From positions 1-64,000 of the forward strand of contig NZ_JAGMUL010000091.1 in assembly GCF_019049285.1 (NCBI RefSeq): 64,000 nt of DNA. Direction: 5' to 3'. Every line of letters begins with the position of its first letter. Positions within the stretch are counted from its first letter, which is position 1. The translations under genes and the position numbers were made by a program. The notes under the pieces were generated by a model. The model was not told the origin of the DNA. It did not search any database and saw nothing but the letters and a program-made list of their open reading frames with translations. Positions 24,963 to 33,253 of the stretch are shown piece by piece. The DNA comes from Streptomyces sp. AC550_RSS872 (GTDB taxonomy: Bacteria > Actinomycetota > Actinomycetes > Streptomycetales > Streptomycetaceae).

Positions 24963-26976
24963 GGGTCTCCTGGTCTCCTTCAGAAGGCTGGCGGGAGCGG
25001 GGTTCGGGGGCTATGGGAGCGTCCGGATGCGGCTTGTGGACGGCCGGCGAGCCCGGAGGTGCTTCACCGCCCGCGGCGCCACCGGGTTCCGGCTCGCGGC
25101 CCGCTCGCAGATCGGGGCGCGTCACCGGGCCGGGAGGTTCGTGGTGCTTGGCGGCGTCGGGGTCCTGGACGGGGTCGAGCGGTTCGGATCCGGCGACGGG
25201 GCCGGGCCCCGGACTCTTGGCGGGCTCGCCGACTGGCTGGTTCTTGGCGGGTTCACCGGAGGGCTGGTTCCTCGCGGGTTCACCACCGGGCTGGTTCTTG
25301 GCGGGTTCACCGGAGGGCTGGTTCCTCGCCGGTTCACCACCGGGCTGGTGCTTCGCCGGCTTACCGGCAGGCTGATTCCTCACGGGCTCACCACCGGGCT
25401 GGTGCTTCGCCGACTCACCGGCAGGCTGATTCCTCACGGGCTCACCACCGGGCTGATTCCTCGCCGACTCACCGGCAGGCTGATTCCTCACGGGCTCACC
25501 ACCGGGCTGGTTCCTCGCCGACTCACTACCGGGCTCGTTCTTTCCCGCCTCACCGCCAGGCGGGACCGTCGCAGCCTCGCTGCTCGCATGCCGCCCCTGG
25601 GCGGGCTCGGCCTCGCGCCCGGACGGCCCGGACTCCCCGGGGTTCGGTCCCGCCGAGGGCGCCTTCTCCGGCCGCCCCGGCGTTCGCGCCAGTTCCGGCG
25701 AGGCGGTGTCCAGCGGTACCGACCACGACCGCACCAGTCCCAACTGCACGGCCTGACGCGGGAGTACGGCGTCCAGGAACCAGTCGGCGGCGACGCGGAC
25801 GCGGTTGCCGGGCATCGCGGCGAGGTGGTAGCCGCGGGTGACGGCGCCCGCCGCAATGCCCGAGAGGTGGATGCCGAGCGGGTTGGCGGCCGCCTTGACG
25901 CCGCCGAGGTCCACGACGAAGCCCATGTCGCGGTGGCGGTAGGGGCGCCGCTCGCCGAGCCCCAAGGACGCGGCGACGTTGTGGGCCACGGTCTTGCCCT
26001 GCCGCCAGGCGTGCTGAGCCGTCATGGGTGTGTATTCGCCGGGCTTCTCCAGATCGGGCACGGCGGCCCCGTCCCCGGCGGCGAACAGCTCGGGCCGGCC
26101 CGGCACCTGAAGGTGCGGGTCGACGAGGAGGCGGCCCCGCTCCAGGGGCAGTCCGAGGGACTCGGCGAGCGGATCGGGCCGTACGCCGACGCACCACACC
26201 AGCGTGTGGGTGTCGACGAACTCGCCGTCGGTCAGCAGCACCCCACCGTGCGTGGCCTCCTTCACGGAGGTGCCCATCCGCACCTGCACGCCCCGGTCCC
26301 GCAGCACCCGGTCGGCGGTGCGGGAGAGCCTCGGGTGCAGCTCGGGCAGGACGCGGTCGGCGATGTCGAGCAGCAGCCAGCGCGGCCGCATACCGGCCCG
26401 CAGCGGGTGTTTGCGCACCTGGGCGTCGGTGAACAGCTGCCCCTGTGCGGCGACCTCCGTACCGGTGTATCCGGCACCCACTACGACGAAGGTGCACCGC
26501 GCGGCACAGCTCTTGGGGTCGTCGGCGGCGGCCGCCAGCTCCACCTGCCGGGTCACGTGGTCCCGCAGGTACAGCGCCTCGGGCAGACCGCGGAAGCCGT
26601 GCGCGTGCTCGGCGACGCCGGGGATGGGCAGCAGCTTGTTGACGCTGCCCGCGGCGAGGATCAGCCGGTCGAAGGGCAGGGTGCCGACGTCGCCCTCGGG
26701 GCCGGTGTAGTGGACGGTGTGCCCGTCGAGGTCGACGGAGTCGGCTTCGCCCAGCACGAGCCGTACGTGGGGCAGGGTGCCGGAGAGGGAGACGGTCACC
26801 CGGCGCGGTTCCAGGATGCCGGCGGCGACCTGGGGCAGCAGGGGCAGGTACAGGAAGTAGTCGGTCGGGTTCAGCAGGGTGATGTCGGCCTTGTCCCGGG
26901 TGATCCGGGACAGGGTGCGGGCCGCCGGGTACCCGGCGAATCCGGCGCCGACGATCACGATGCGGGGTCGACTCAC
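24949..26976 (-). CDS. NDH-2-like FAD/NAD(P) oxidoreductase with long repeat tail
   Basis: The protein has 675 residues. Residues 1-450 form a two-dinucleotide-domain flavoprotein: FAD motif VIVGAGFAGYPAA, NAD motif FVVVGAGYTGTEVA and the FAD-closing LFAAGDGAAVPD, close to type II NADH dehydrogenases that pass electrons to quinone. From about residue 475 the sequence becomes Pro/Gly/Glu-rich, with thirteen nine-residue repeats (GGEPVRNQP type) near residues 473-589, then another disordered, His-rich tail. The usual NDH-2 membrane-anchor helix is not evident. The start is GTG 26976, with GGAGG six bases upstream. Its 3' end overlaps transketolase by 14 bases. Confidence 0.85.
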   Translation of the reverse strand: MSRPRIVIVGAGFAGYPAARTLSRITRDKADITLLNPTDYFLYLPLLPQVAAGILEPRRVTVSLSGTLPHVRLVLGEADSVDLDGHTVHYTGPEGDVGTLPFDRLILAAGSVNKLLPIPGVAEHAHGFRGLPEALYLRDHVTRQVELAAAADDPKSCAARCTFVVVGAGYTGTEVAAQGQLFTDAQVRKHPLRAGMRPRWLLLDIADRVLPELHPRLSRTADRVLRDRGVQVRMGTSVKEATHGGVLLTDGEFVDTHTLVWCVGVRPDPLAESLGLPLERGRLLVDPHLQVPGRPELFAAGDGAAVPDLEKPGEYTPMTAQHAWRQGKTVAHNVAASLGLGERRPYRHRDMGFVVDLGGVKAAANPLGIHLSGIAAGAVTRGYHLAAMPGNRVRVAADWFLDAVLPRQAVQLGLVRSWSVPLDTASPELARTPGRPEKAPSAGPNPGESGPSGREAEPAQGRHASSEAATVPPGGEAGKNEPGSESARNQPGGEPVRNQPAGESARNQPGGEPVRNQPAGESAKHQPGGEPVRNQPAGKPAKHQPGGEPARNQPSGEPAKNQPGGEPARNQPSGEPAKNQPVGEPAKSPGPGPVAGSEPLDPVQDPDAAKHHEPPGPVTRPDLRAGREPEPGGAAGGEAPPGSPAVHKPHPDAPIAPEPRSRQPSEGDQETHEHR
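25207..25557 (-). repeat. thirteen 27-bp in-frame tandem repeats
   Basis: The repeats encode [G/A/S]GE[P/S][A/V][R/K][N/H]QP units and lie wholly inside the flavoprotein gene. They alternate in pairs (GGEPVRNQP with AGESARNQP or SGEPAKNQP), so the higher-order period is 54 bp. Strong nucleotide conservation between pairs suggests recent expansion by slippage or unequal recombination. Confidence 0.88.
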
Positions 26977-27185
26977 GGTGTGCCTCCGGGGCTGTCGCGT
27001 ACCTCGGGAGCCTTCCGCGTCCCCCTGGTCAAGGCCCCCAAACGTCGCCCCCGGCCGGCGCCGGCTTCCGGCACACCGACCCGTACATCCCGGTTCCGGC
27101 CCGGTTTCCCGCCGGGCCGCCGGGTACCCGGACGGCGACCCGTCCCCGCCGCCTACCCGACGCGGCAGTCCCGGAGGTGCCCCCC

Positions 27186-28142
27186 ATGCCCGAGTACGGC
27201 TACTTCCTGGCGTGCGAGGAGTTCCGTCCCGCCGAACTCGTCGAGCAGGCGAGGATGGCGGAACAGGCCGGATTCCAGTCGCTGTGGATATCGGACCACT
27301 ACCACCCGTGGAACGACGCACAGGGCGAGAGCCCCTTCGTGTGGTCGGTGATCGGCGCGATCTCGGAGGCGGTGTCACTGCCGGTCGAGACGGCCGTGAC
27401 CTGCCCGACCGTGCGGATCCACCCGGCGGTGGTGGCACAGGCCGCGGCGACCTCCGCGGTCATGACGAACGGCCGCTTCCGGCTCGGCGTGGGCTCGGGC
27501 GAGGCCCTCAACGAGCACGTCCTGGGGCATGTGTGGCCGCCCGCGAGCGTCCGTCTGGAGATGCTGGAGGAGGCGATCCTGATCATGCGCCGGCTGTTCA
27601 CCGGTGAGGAGATCAGCCACTACGGCAGCCACTACCGGGTGGAGAACGCCCGCCTCTACACGGTCCCCGCCGAACCGGTCCAGATCGACATCTCCGGTTT
27701 CGGCCCGGCGGCGACGGCCCTCGCGGCACGCGTCGGCGACGGGTTCATCACGATGATGCCGGACGAGGAGATGGTGACGCGGTTCCGCAAGGGCGGCGGC
27801 CACGGCAAGCCGGTGATGGGCGGCACGAAGGTCTGCTACGGCACCGACCGCGACGAGGCCGTCCGCACCGTGCGGCGGCTGTGGTCCAACCAGCTGCTGC
27901 CCGGCGAGATGGCCCAGATCCTGCCCTCCCCGCGCCATTTCGAGCAGCTGGAACCGCTGGTCACCGAGCAGATGGTGAGCGAGAACACGGTGTGCGGCGA
28001 CGACGTCGACGAGCACGTGGCCGAGCTGAGCGCCTTCGCCGAGGCGGGCTTCGACCGCGTCTACGTCAGCCAGATCGGCCCCGACCAGCGCGGCTTCTTC
28101 GACTTCTACCGCACCAAGGTGCTGCCGCAGCTTCAGCCGTGA
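27186..28142 (+). CDS. F420-dependent LLM-class oxidoreductase (TIGR03557 type)
   Basis: The 318-residue TIM-barrel protein of the luciferase-like family has LWISDHYHPWNDAQGESPFV, AVTCPTVRIHPAVVAQAAAT, FRLGVGSGEALNEHVLG and IDISGFGPAATALAARVGDG. This pattern matches the actinobacterial group related to F420-dependent glucose-6-phosphate dehydrogenase, which oxidises an alcohol or hemiacetal with coenzyme F420. GGAGG lies eight bases before ATG 27186. The next gene, an enolase-superfamily enzyme, follows after 19 bp on the same strand. The substrate is unknown; the fold and cofactor class are confident, glucose-6-phosphate specificity is not. Confidence 0.85.
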   Translation: MPEYGYFLACEEFRPAELVEQARMAEQAGFQSLWISDHYHPWNDAQGESPFVWSVIGAISEAVSLPVETAVTCPTVRIHPAVVAQAAATSAVMTNGRFRLGVGSGEALNEHVLGHVWPPASVRLEMLEEAILIMRRLFTGEEISHYGSHYRVENARLYTVPAEPVQIDISGFGPAATALAARVGDGFITMMPDEEMVTRFRKGGGHGKPVMGGTKVCYGTDRDEAVRTVRRLWSNQLLPGEMAQILPSPRHFEQLEPLVTEQMVSENTVCGDDVDEHVAELSAFAEAGFDRVYVSQIGPDQRGFFDFYRTKVLPQLQP

Positions 28143-28161
28143 CGAGGGGCGGACCCACGCG

Positions 28162-29253
28162 ATGAAACTCCACCTCCCCGTCGTCTCCGTCTACACGGTG
28201 CCCACCGACGCCCCCGAGGCGGACGGCACCCTGGCCTGGAACTCCACGACCGTGGTGATCGCCGAGGTGACGGCGGGCGACGCGACCGGTACGGGCTGGA
28301 CGTACGGCCCGGCTGCGGTCGGCGACTTCCTGCGCGACCATCTCGCGCCCCTCGTCGAGGGACGAAGCGCCCTGGACATCCCGGCGGCGCACGACGCGAT
28401 GTCCCGCGCGATCCGCAACGCGGGCCGCCCGGGCATCGCCGCGTGCGCGATCTCGGCGCTGGACATCGCCCTGTGGGACCTCAAGGCCCGCCTCCTCGAA
28501 CTGCCCCTGGCCCGGCTGCTGGGCACCTGCCGCGAGCACGTCCCCGTCTACGGCAGCGGAGGCTTCACGACGTACCACGACACGCATCTGGCCGCCCAGT
28601 TGAACGGCTGGGTGCACGGCCAGCACATCCCACGCGTGAAGATCAAGATCGGCGAGGACTGGGGCCGCGCGGCCCTGCGTGACGTCTCCCGGGTCCGGGC
28701 GGCACGCCAAGTGATCGGCAACGAGGCGGAGTTGTACGTCGACGCCAACGGCGCCTACACCCGCAAGCAGGCGGTCCGCGTCGGCCACGCTCTCGCCGAG
28801 CACGGTGTCGGCTGGTTCGAGGAACCGGTGTCCTCGGACGACCTGACCGGTCTGCGGCTGATCCGCGACACCCTGCCGTGCGACGTCACGGCCGGCGAAT
28901 ACGGCTACGACCTCCCGTACTTCGCCCGCATGATCGCCGCGGGCGCGGTCGACTGCCTCCAGATCGACGCGACCCGCTGCGGCGGCCTGACCGAGTTCCT
29001 GCGCGCCGCCGCCCTGGCCCAGGCCCACGGCCTGGAGGTCTCGGCCCACTGCGCGCCCCACGCCCACGCCGCCGCGGCCGCCGCGCTTCCCAACCTCCGC
29101 CACATCGAGTGGTTCCACGACCACGTCCGCGTGGAGGACATGTTCTTCGACGGCGCCCTGGACCCCACGGGCGGCACGATCACCCCGACGCAGGGGGTGG
29201 GCCACGGACTGACGCTGAGGGCGGAGGAGGTCCAGGAATTCAGGGTGGCCTGA
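28162..29253 (+). CDS. enolase-superfamily enzyme (mandelate racemase/muconate lactonising type)
   Basis: The 363-residue protein has an alpha+beta cap and a TIM barrel. Catalytic KxK is Lys160/Lys162 in RVKIKIG. Metal ligands are Asp194 (LYVDANGAYT), Glu220 (GWFEEPV) and Glu246 (TAGEYGYD), and SAHCAPHAHAAAAAAL is the eighth-strand region. The enzymes abstract the alpha-proton of a carboxylate, giving racemisation, dehydration or lactonisation of sugar acids and similar compounds. It follows the LLM enzyme by 19 bp, so the two may act on one sugar-derived substrate. A copy of a dispersed repeat follows the stop. Confidence 0.87.
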   Translation: MKLHLPVVSVYTVPTDAPEADGTLAWNSTTVVIAEVTAGDATGTGWTYGPAAVGDFLRDHLAPLVEGRSALDIPAAHDAMSRAIRNAGRPGIAACAISALDIALWDLKARLLELPLARLLGTCREHVPVYGSGGFTTYHDTHLAAQLNGWVHGQHIPRVKIKIGEDWGRAALRDVSRVRAARQVIGNEAELYVDANGAYTRKQAVRVGHALAEHGVGWFEEPVSSDDLTGLRLIRDTLPCDVTAGEYGYDLPYFARMIAAGAVDCLQIDATRCGGLTEFLRAAALAQAHGLEVSAHCAPHAHAAAAAALPNLRHIEWFHDHVRVEDMFFDGALDPTGGTITPTQGVGHGLTLRAEEVQEFRVA

Positions 29254-29269
29254 CGACAACCCCCCAGGT

Positions 29270-29315
29270 GCGCGGGGCTGTAGCAATGTGCGGCTTCGCT
29301 GCGCGGGCGCGACCA
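29270..29315. repeat. 46-bp dispersed repeat, second copy
   Basis: The unit beginning GCGCGGGGCTGTA and ending GGGCGCGACCA matches 11,592-11,637 at 40 of 46 positions. Both copies lie just downstream of a gene and between convergent genes. The middle GCGGCTTCGCTGC can form a short stem, so it may function as a terminator. Confidence 0.75.
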
Positions 29316-29342
29316 GCCACGACGGCGCCGAAGACGATCTGC

Positions 29343-30380
29343 CTACAGCCGCCGCCCCAGCCATCGTGCGGTAAGCACACCCGCCCCGATCGTCAGCCCC
29401 TGCCCGACCCGGCCACGATTACGGGACAGCCACTCCTGCGGACCCCCCGCACAGGCCTCCTCGTCAAAACGCCCGTGCGCCCCGAAGTCCCGCCCGCGAG
29501 GCCCGTCCGCCGGCGTCCACAGGTTCGCCGGCCCTGCCTGCTCCCCCTCCTCACGCTGCGCGTCGAACCCGGTCCGCGCCAGGTACCGGTCCAGGAACCC
29601 GGGAGCGACGGCGTTGGCCATCAGCGTCGCCACCGTGGAGCCCCCGACCCAGTACTCCCTGCGCCGCGCGTGCCCGGCGGCGTGGACGACAGCCCGCGCG
29701 GCCACCTCCGGCTGGTACACCGGGGCCACGGGCCGGGCCCGCCCGGGCAGTCGGCTCAACACCCAGTCGAACTGCGGGGTGTTGAGGGCCGGCATCTGCA
29801 CCATCGTCGTCCGCACCCGGCTCCCGTCGCGGAGCAGCTCACACCGCAGCGACTCGTTGAACCCCTGGATCGCGTGCTTCGCCCCGCAGTACGCCGACTG
29901 CAACGGAACCCCGCGGTAGGCGAGCGCGGATCCGACCTGCACGATCGTGCCCCGGTCGCGCGGCAGCATGTGCCGCAGGGCGGCCCGCGTGCCGAACACA
30001 TAGCCCAGGTACGTCACTTCGGTCACCCGCCGGAACTCGTCCGGGGTGATCTCGGTGAACGGCGCGAAGATCCCGGCGAAGGCGTTGTTCACCCAGACGT
30101 CGATGTGCCCGAACGCGTCGACGACCTGCTGGGCGGCGTCCTCGACTGCTTTGGCGTCGGCCATGTCCACGGTGACGACGAGGGCCTCGCCGCCGGCCCG
30201 CTGCACCTCGTCCGCCGCCCCGGCGAGGCCCTCGCGTCCCCGGGCGAGCAGGGCGACCCGGTCGCCGCGCGCGGCGAAGGCCAGGGCGGTGGCCCGGCCG
30301 ACACCGCCACTGGCGCCGGTCACGACGACGGCCCTGCCGTGCTTCGGCAGGGCCCCCTTCCGCGGCTTGCGCACCAACAT
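29343..30380 (-). CDS. short-chain dehydrogenase/reductase with C-terminal extension
   Basis: The 345-residue protein has a classical SDR core: VVVTGASGGVGRATALAFA for NAD(P), WVNNAFAG, catalytic Ser in VQVGSALAYRG and the YxxxK motif in SAYCGAKHAIQGF. About 100 extra residues follow (VAPGFLDRYLARTGFDAQRE, then a polar region and a final hydrophobic GLTIGAGVLTARWLG), so the protein may be membrane-associated. The ATG at 30380 overlaps the stop of the upstream holin-like gene (TGATG). The substrate is unknown. Length is about 90 residues over the family norm. Confidence 0.87.
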   Translation of the reverse strand: MLVRKPRKGALPKHGRAVVVTGASGGVGRATALAFAARGDRVALLARGREGLAGAADEVQRAGGEALVVTVDMADAKAVEDAAQQVVDAFGHIDVWVNNAFAGIFAPFTEITPDEFRRVTEVTYLGYVFGTRAALRHMLPRDRGTIVQVGSALAYRGVPLQSAYCGAKHAIQGFNESLRCELLRDGSRVRTTMVQMPALNTPQFDWVLSRLPGRARPVAPVYQPEVAARAVVHAAGHARRREYWVGGSTVATLMANAVAPGFLDRYLARTGFDAQREEGEQAGPANLWTPADGPRGRDFGAHGRFDEEACAGGPQEWLSRNRGRVGQGLTIGAGVLTARWLGRRL

Positions 30381-30883
30381 CACGCCCGGTGGTGCGGCTG
30401 CTCGGGGTCGATGTCGTCCGGGTGCGGCGGCCGCGTCCCGGACGCGTCCGGCGTCGCGCCGGGCGGGCCGGCCGGCATCGGCGGGTACGGCAGGCCGAGC
30501 CCGCCGGGCGGCGCGGTCGGCGCACTGCCGCCGAGGGTGGCGTCGTGAGTGGCGCCCGGTGCTGCCGCGTGCTCCGTCATCGGCCGGGACGACGACGGGC
30601 GTGCCGCGCCGCGCAGCACGTACGCCACCACTCCGAGGATCGCCGCGGTGATCAGCGCGGCGGCCCAGTCCGGCAGTCCGGCGGCGAGGCCCAGCCCGAG
30701 GGCGAGGGCGAGGGCCGCGCCCGCGTACAGGGCGACGGCGCCGGAGCCGGCGTAGAGCATGGCCCGACGGCGTTGCCTGCGCGTCTGCTCGCGCAGCTCG
30801 TCCCGCACGGTCTCACGCGCCACCTGCGCCAGCTCGTCGACCAGTTGCTTGTCCAGGTGCTCAAGATGATCCAAGCGGTCCAT
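30380..30883 (-). CDS. holin-like small membrane protein with Pro-rich tail
   Basis: The 167-residue protein has an N-terminal charged coiled region (HLDKQLVDELAQVARETVRD), a basic RRQRRRAM turn, two adjoining membrane helices (YAGSGAVALYAGAALALALG and WAAALITAAILGVVAYVL), and a disordered Pro/Ala/His C-terminal tail. The arrangement fits the phage-holin-III/DUF1469-like membrane proteins frequent in actinobacteria, where the link to phage is only by name. It is translated ahead of the SDR and coupled to it. Function unknown. Confidence 0.68.
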   Translation of the reverse strand: MDRLDHLEHLDKQLVDELAQVARETVRDELREQTRRQRRRAMLYAGSGAVALYAGAALALALGLGLAAGLPDWAAALITAAILGVVAYVLRGAARPSSSRPMTEHAAAPGATHDATLGGSAPTAPPGGLGLPYPPMPAGPPGATPDASGTRPPHPDDIDPEQPHHRA

Positions 30884-31007
30884 GGCGCCCGAGTACCCGT
30901 ACAGGCGTGCTCATAACGCGCTCCGTGACGGCCCGTACCGGCACGTGGGCCGGCTACCGGAGTGAGGGGATCGCGTGAAACGATCTCCCCGGCCGGGCGC
31001 CCCCAAC

Positions 31008-31020
31008 TAGGCTCGTCCGT
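31008..31020 (+). promoter_or_regulatory. probable promoter of a leaderless transcript
   Basis: TAGGCT at 31,008-31,013 is a good -10 element placed seven bases before ATG 31,021, and no ribosome site intervenes. This is the geometry of leaderless mRNAs in actinobacteria. An inverted repeat (GGGGATCG at 30,966, CGATCTCCCC at 30,981) overlaps the expected -35 zone and could be an operator. Confidence 0.5.
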
Positions 31021-31368
31021 ATGGACATCCTGGGAACCACGCTTCGCGTGTGCGTCGACGACCTGGAGAGGGCAGTCCCCTTCTACGAACGGCTCGCGGG
31101 CGGCCAAGCCCTCCGTTTCGAACGCGGTGGCGTCCAGGTGGCCGCGGTCGGCTGCTTCCTGCTGATGAGCGGCCCGGAGGCCGAGCTGGAGGTGCTGCGC
31201 AAGGTCGCGGCGACGATCGCGGTCAAGGACGTCGAGGAGGCCCGTCAGGTGCTCACCGAACTGGGTGCGCACGTCATCGCGGGGCCGGTGGCGACGCCAG
31301 TGGGCCGCAATCTGATCGCGATGCATCCGGACGGGGCGATCTACGAGTACGTGGACCGTCAGGGCTGA
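31021..31368 (+). CDS. VOC-family (glyoxalase/bleomycin-resistance fold) protein
   Basis: The 115-residue single-module VOC protein begins TTLRVCVDDLERAVPFYERL and ends GRNLIAMHPDGAIYEYVDRQ with the conserved final Glu/Tyr. The N-terminal metal position is occupied by Arg rather than His (TLRVCV), so metal binding may be partial or absent. VOC proteins include lyases, dioxygenases and drug-binding proteins, and this short one cannot be placed. It appears to be translated from a leaderless mRNA and is convergent, by three bases, with the arginase-like gene. Confidence 0.75.
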   Translation: MDILGTTLRVCVDDLERAVPFYERLAGGQALRFERGGVQVAAVGCFLLMSGPEAELEVLRKVAATIAVKDVEEARQVLTELGAHVIAGPVATPVGRNLIAMHPDGAIYEYVDRQG

Positions 31369-31371
31369 TCG

Positions 31372-32271
31372 TCAGCGCTCCTCAAAGGCCGACACGATGA
31401 TGTCGGTCAGCAGCGCCCCGGCCGTGCCCTCCGGGTCAAGGTCGGGGTCGTAGATGGTGACGTTGAGCCCTACGCAGTGTGCGGAGCCCAGCAAGGGGCG
31501 GAGCAGCGCGACGAGTTCGTCGGGTGTGAGCCCGTCCGGGTCGGGGCTGTCGACGGCGGGCATGACGGACGGGTCGAGGACGTCGGCGTCCAAGTGGACC
31601 CAGAAGCCGTCCAGTTCCGGGATCTCGAAGGCCTGCCTGGTGACCGACGCGAGCGACTCGGCGCCCCATTCCCGCAGGTCGCCGACGGTCACCACGGGGA
31701 TCTTCAGGTCGGCGAGCTCGGCCCGGTCCTCCTCGAAGCAGTCGCGGATGCCGAAGTACCGCACGTCCTCGTCCCGCAGATAGGGCCTGAGCCCCTCCAG
31801 GTTCGTCAGGTCCTCCTGCCCGCGTCCGGTGGCCAGGGCGACCTCCTCACCGCCCGCCGCGCCGACCCGGTCGGAGTTGCCGGGATGCCGGAAGTCGGGC
31901 GAGGCGTCCAGGACGGCCAGCCCGTGCCGGCCGATGCGGCGCAGCGCCAGGGCGGCGCCCAGGTTGATGGAGCAGTCGCCGCCCAGGACGAGCGGGAAGT
32001 CCCCGGCGCGCACATGGCGCTCGATGCGGTCGGCGAGCTTGCAGGTGTAGGAGGCGAGCGCGGCCGCGTTGAAGACGCCGTCGCCTTCCCGCCAGTACCC
32101 ACGGTCGTACCTCGGCGGCACCACCACCCCGCCCTCCAGCGCCCGCAACCTCTGCACGATCCGCTGCTCGCGCAGGGCGCCGGCGAGCTTGTAGCAGCCG
32201 GGCACGGTGCCGGGGGCGGGTGGGCGCAGGCCCAGGTTGGAAGGGGCGTCGAGCACGACGATGTTCCGCAT
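31372..32271 (-). CDS. arginase/agmatinase-fold protein with altered metal site
   Basis: The 299-residue protein has the ureohydrolase fold: VVLDAPSNLGLRPP at the start, FPLVLGGDCSINLG, LAVLDASPDFRHPGNS, GFWVHLDADVLDPSVMPA and LTPDELVALLRPL. The second binuclear-metal motif is intact (Asp228, Asp230, Asp233). In the first half the canonical His of GGDH is Cys100 and the His of DAHxD is Ser124. The standard dimanganese site of arginase would be weakened, so the substrate or chemistry may differ. The start at ATG 32271 has GGAG five bases upstream; ATG 32280 is an alternative. Confidence 0.83.
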   Translation of the reverse strand: MRNIVVLDAPSNLGLRPPAPGTVPGCYKLAGALREQRIVQRLRALEGGVVVPPRYDRGYWREGDGVFNAAALASYTCKLADRIERHVRAGDFPLVLGGDCSINLGAALALRRIGRHGLAVLDASPDFRHPGNSDRVGAAGGEEVALATGRGQEDLTNLEGLRPYLRDEDVRYFGIRDCFEEDRAELADLKIPVVTVGDLREWGAESLASVTRQAFEIPELDGFWVHLDADVLDPSVMPAVDSPDPDGLTPDELVALLRPLLGSAHCVGLNVTIYDPDLDPEGTAGALLTDIIVSAFEER

Positions 32272-32349
32272 GCGCTCCATCCTGGCCGACGTGGAGGCGG
32301 CCCTCAACGCAAATTCACAGGGACGGCGACGGGAACGGCCGACGGCGCA

Positions 32350-32916
32350 TCACGGCACATCCGGCGGAGCTGTCCGCATCTCGGCGGTGATCGCCCACCG
32401 CTCGTGATCCCGCCAGGCCCCGTCGATGAAGAGCATGCCCGGCGAGAAGCCCTCCAGGCGGAACCCGCAGGCGCGGGCGAGGGCGATCGAGGCCGTGTTG
32501 GCCGGCTGGACGTTGATCTCCAGCCGGTGCAGCCGCATCGGCCCGAAGGCGTGCCCCACGACCAGGTCGAGTCCCTCCCGCATCAGGCCGCGCCCGGCGG
32601 CGTGGGCGAAGGCGCCGTAGCCGAGGGCCCCGCACTGGAAGGCGCCCTGGACGATGTTGTTGATGTTGATGTACCCGGCGATGCCCCCGCCGTCGTCCTT
32701 CGCGCAGACCAGGAACCCGGCCTTGCTCGGATCCTCGATCAGCCTCCCGGCATAGGCGGAGTACGCCGCGGCGCCGTCCGGCGGGAAGAGCCACGGGTGG
32801 TGCAGTTCCTTGCTCTCCCGGACCCGGGCCGTGAACTCCGCGCTGTCCTCGTAGGTGAAGTGACGTATGCCCACGCGGGGGCCTTCGGCGAGATAGCGGG
32901 TCGCGGGGTGCGGCAT
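32350..32916 (-). CDS. GNAT-family N-acetyltransferase (RimJ/RimL type)
   Basis: The 188-residue protein has the RimJ/L layout: VGIRHFTYEDSAEFTARV, GYININNIVQGAFQ as beta 4, LGYGAFAHAAGRGLMREGLD for acetyl-CoA pyrophosphate binding and RLEINVQPANTASIALARAC followed by GFRLEGF. It would acetylate a protein N-terminus or an amine using acetyl-CoA in the cytoplasm. The signature Q/RxxGxG/A loop reads HAAGRG. It is probably a single gene, 22 bases downstream of the LapA-like gene on the same strand. Confidence 0.85.
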   Translation of the reverse strand: MPHPATRYLAEGPRVGIRHFTYEDSAEFTARVRESKELHHPWLFPPDGAAAYSAYAGRLIEDPSKAGFLVCAKDDGGGIAGYININNIVQGAFQCGALGYGAFAHAAGRGLMREGLDLVVGHAFGPMRLHRLEINVQPANTASIALARACGFRLEGFSPGMLFIDGAWRDHERWAITAEMRTAPPDVP

Positions 32917-32938
32917 GGCGCCAGCCTACGACGACCCG

Positions 32939-33196
32939 CTATCGACGCCGGCCCATGAAGTACGCCCCGACCAGCGCGCCGATGACCCCCATGGCGAGCA
33001 GCGCCAGCCACAGCGGCATCGTCACCAGGGGCACCAGCAGGCGGATCTCGGTCTCGCGGGTGTTCTCGAAGATGAAGACCAGGGCGAGGCCGAGCAGCAC
33101 CAGCACGGTGATCCCCTTGGGGGTCAGCGCCCGGCGCCGGCCGCCTTGTGTCCCGCCCGCCTTCCTGCCACTCTGCGACGACGTCTTCGCGGTCAT
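32939..33196 (-). CDS. LapA-domain (DUF1049) small membrane protein
   Basis: The 85-residue protein has a basic cytoplasmic lead (KAGGTQGGRRRALTPKG), a helix ITVLVLLGLALVFIFENTRE, the typical turn TEIRLLVPLVTMPLW and a second helix ALLAMGVIGALVGAYFMGRR. This ENTxxxxV/I pattern defines DUF1049/LapA, named for lipopolysaccharide assembly in E. coli; Gram-positive members have no known role. The start is ATG 33196. Confidence 0.82.
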   Translation of the reverse strand: MTAKTSSQSGRKAGGTQGGRRRALTPKGITVLVLLGLALVFIFENTRETEIRLLVPLVTMPLWLALLAMGVIGALVGAYFMGRRR

Positions 33197-33253
33197 ATGA
33201 CCAGGATGCTCCCGGCAACGCGATCACGCACGGTGAGCGACCCCGCGGAGCGC

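Noticed and set aside
25207..25557. CRISPR-like array of 27-bp units
   Set aside because: There are no unique spacers between repeats, units follow codon phase and lie inside a gene, so this is a protein repeat rather than CRISPR.
23187..25841. 884-codon plus-strand frame across transketolase and the flavoprotein
   Set aside because: Spans two real minus-strand genes and ends in Arg/His repeats that are only the antisense of the nine-residue repeats.
30380..30883. prophage remnant because of a holin-like protein
   Set aside because: No other phage gene, integrase or attachment site is near; holin-III-like proteins are common chromosomal genes in actinobacteria.
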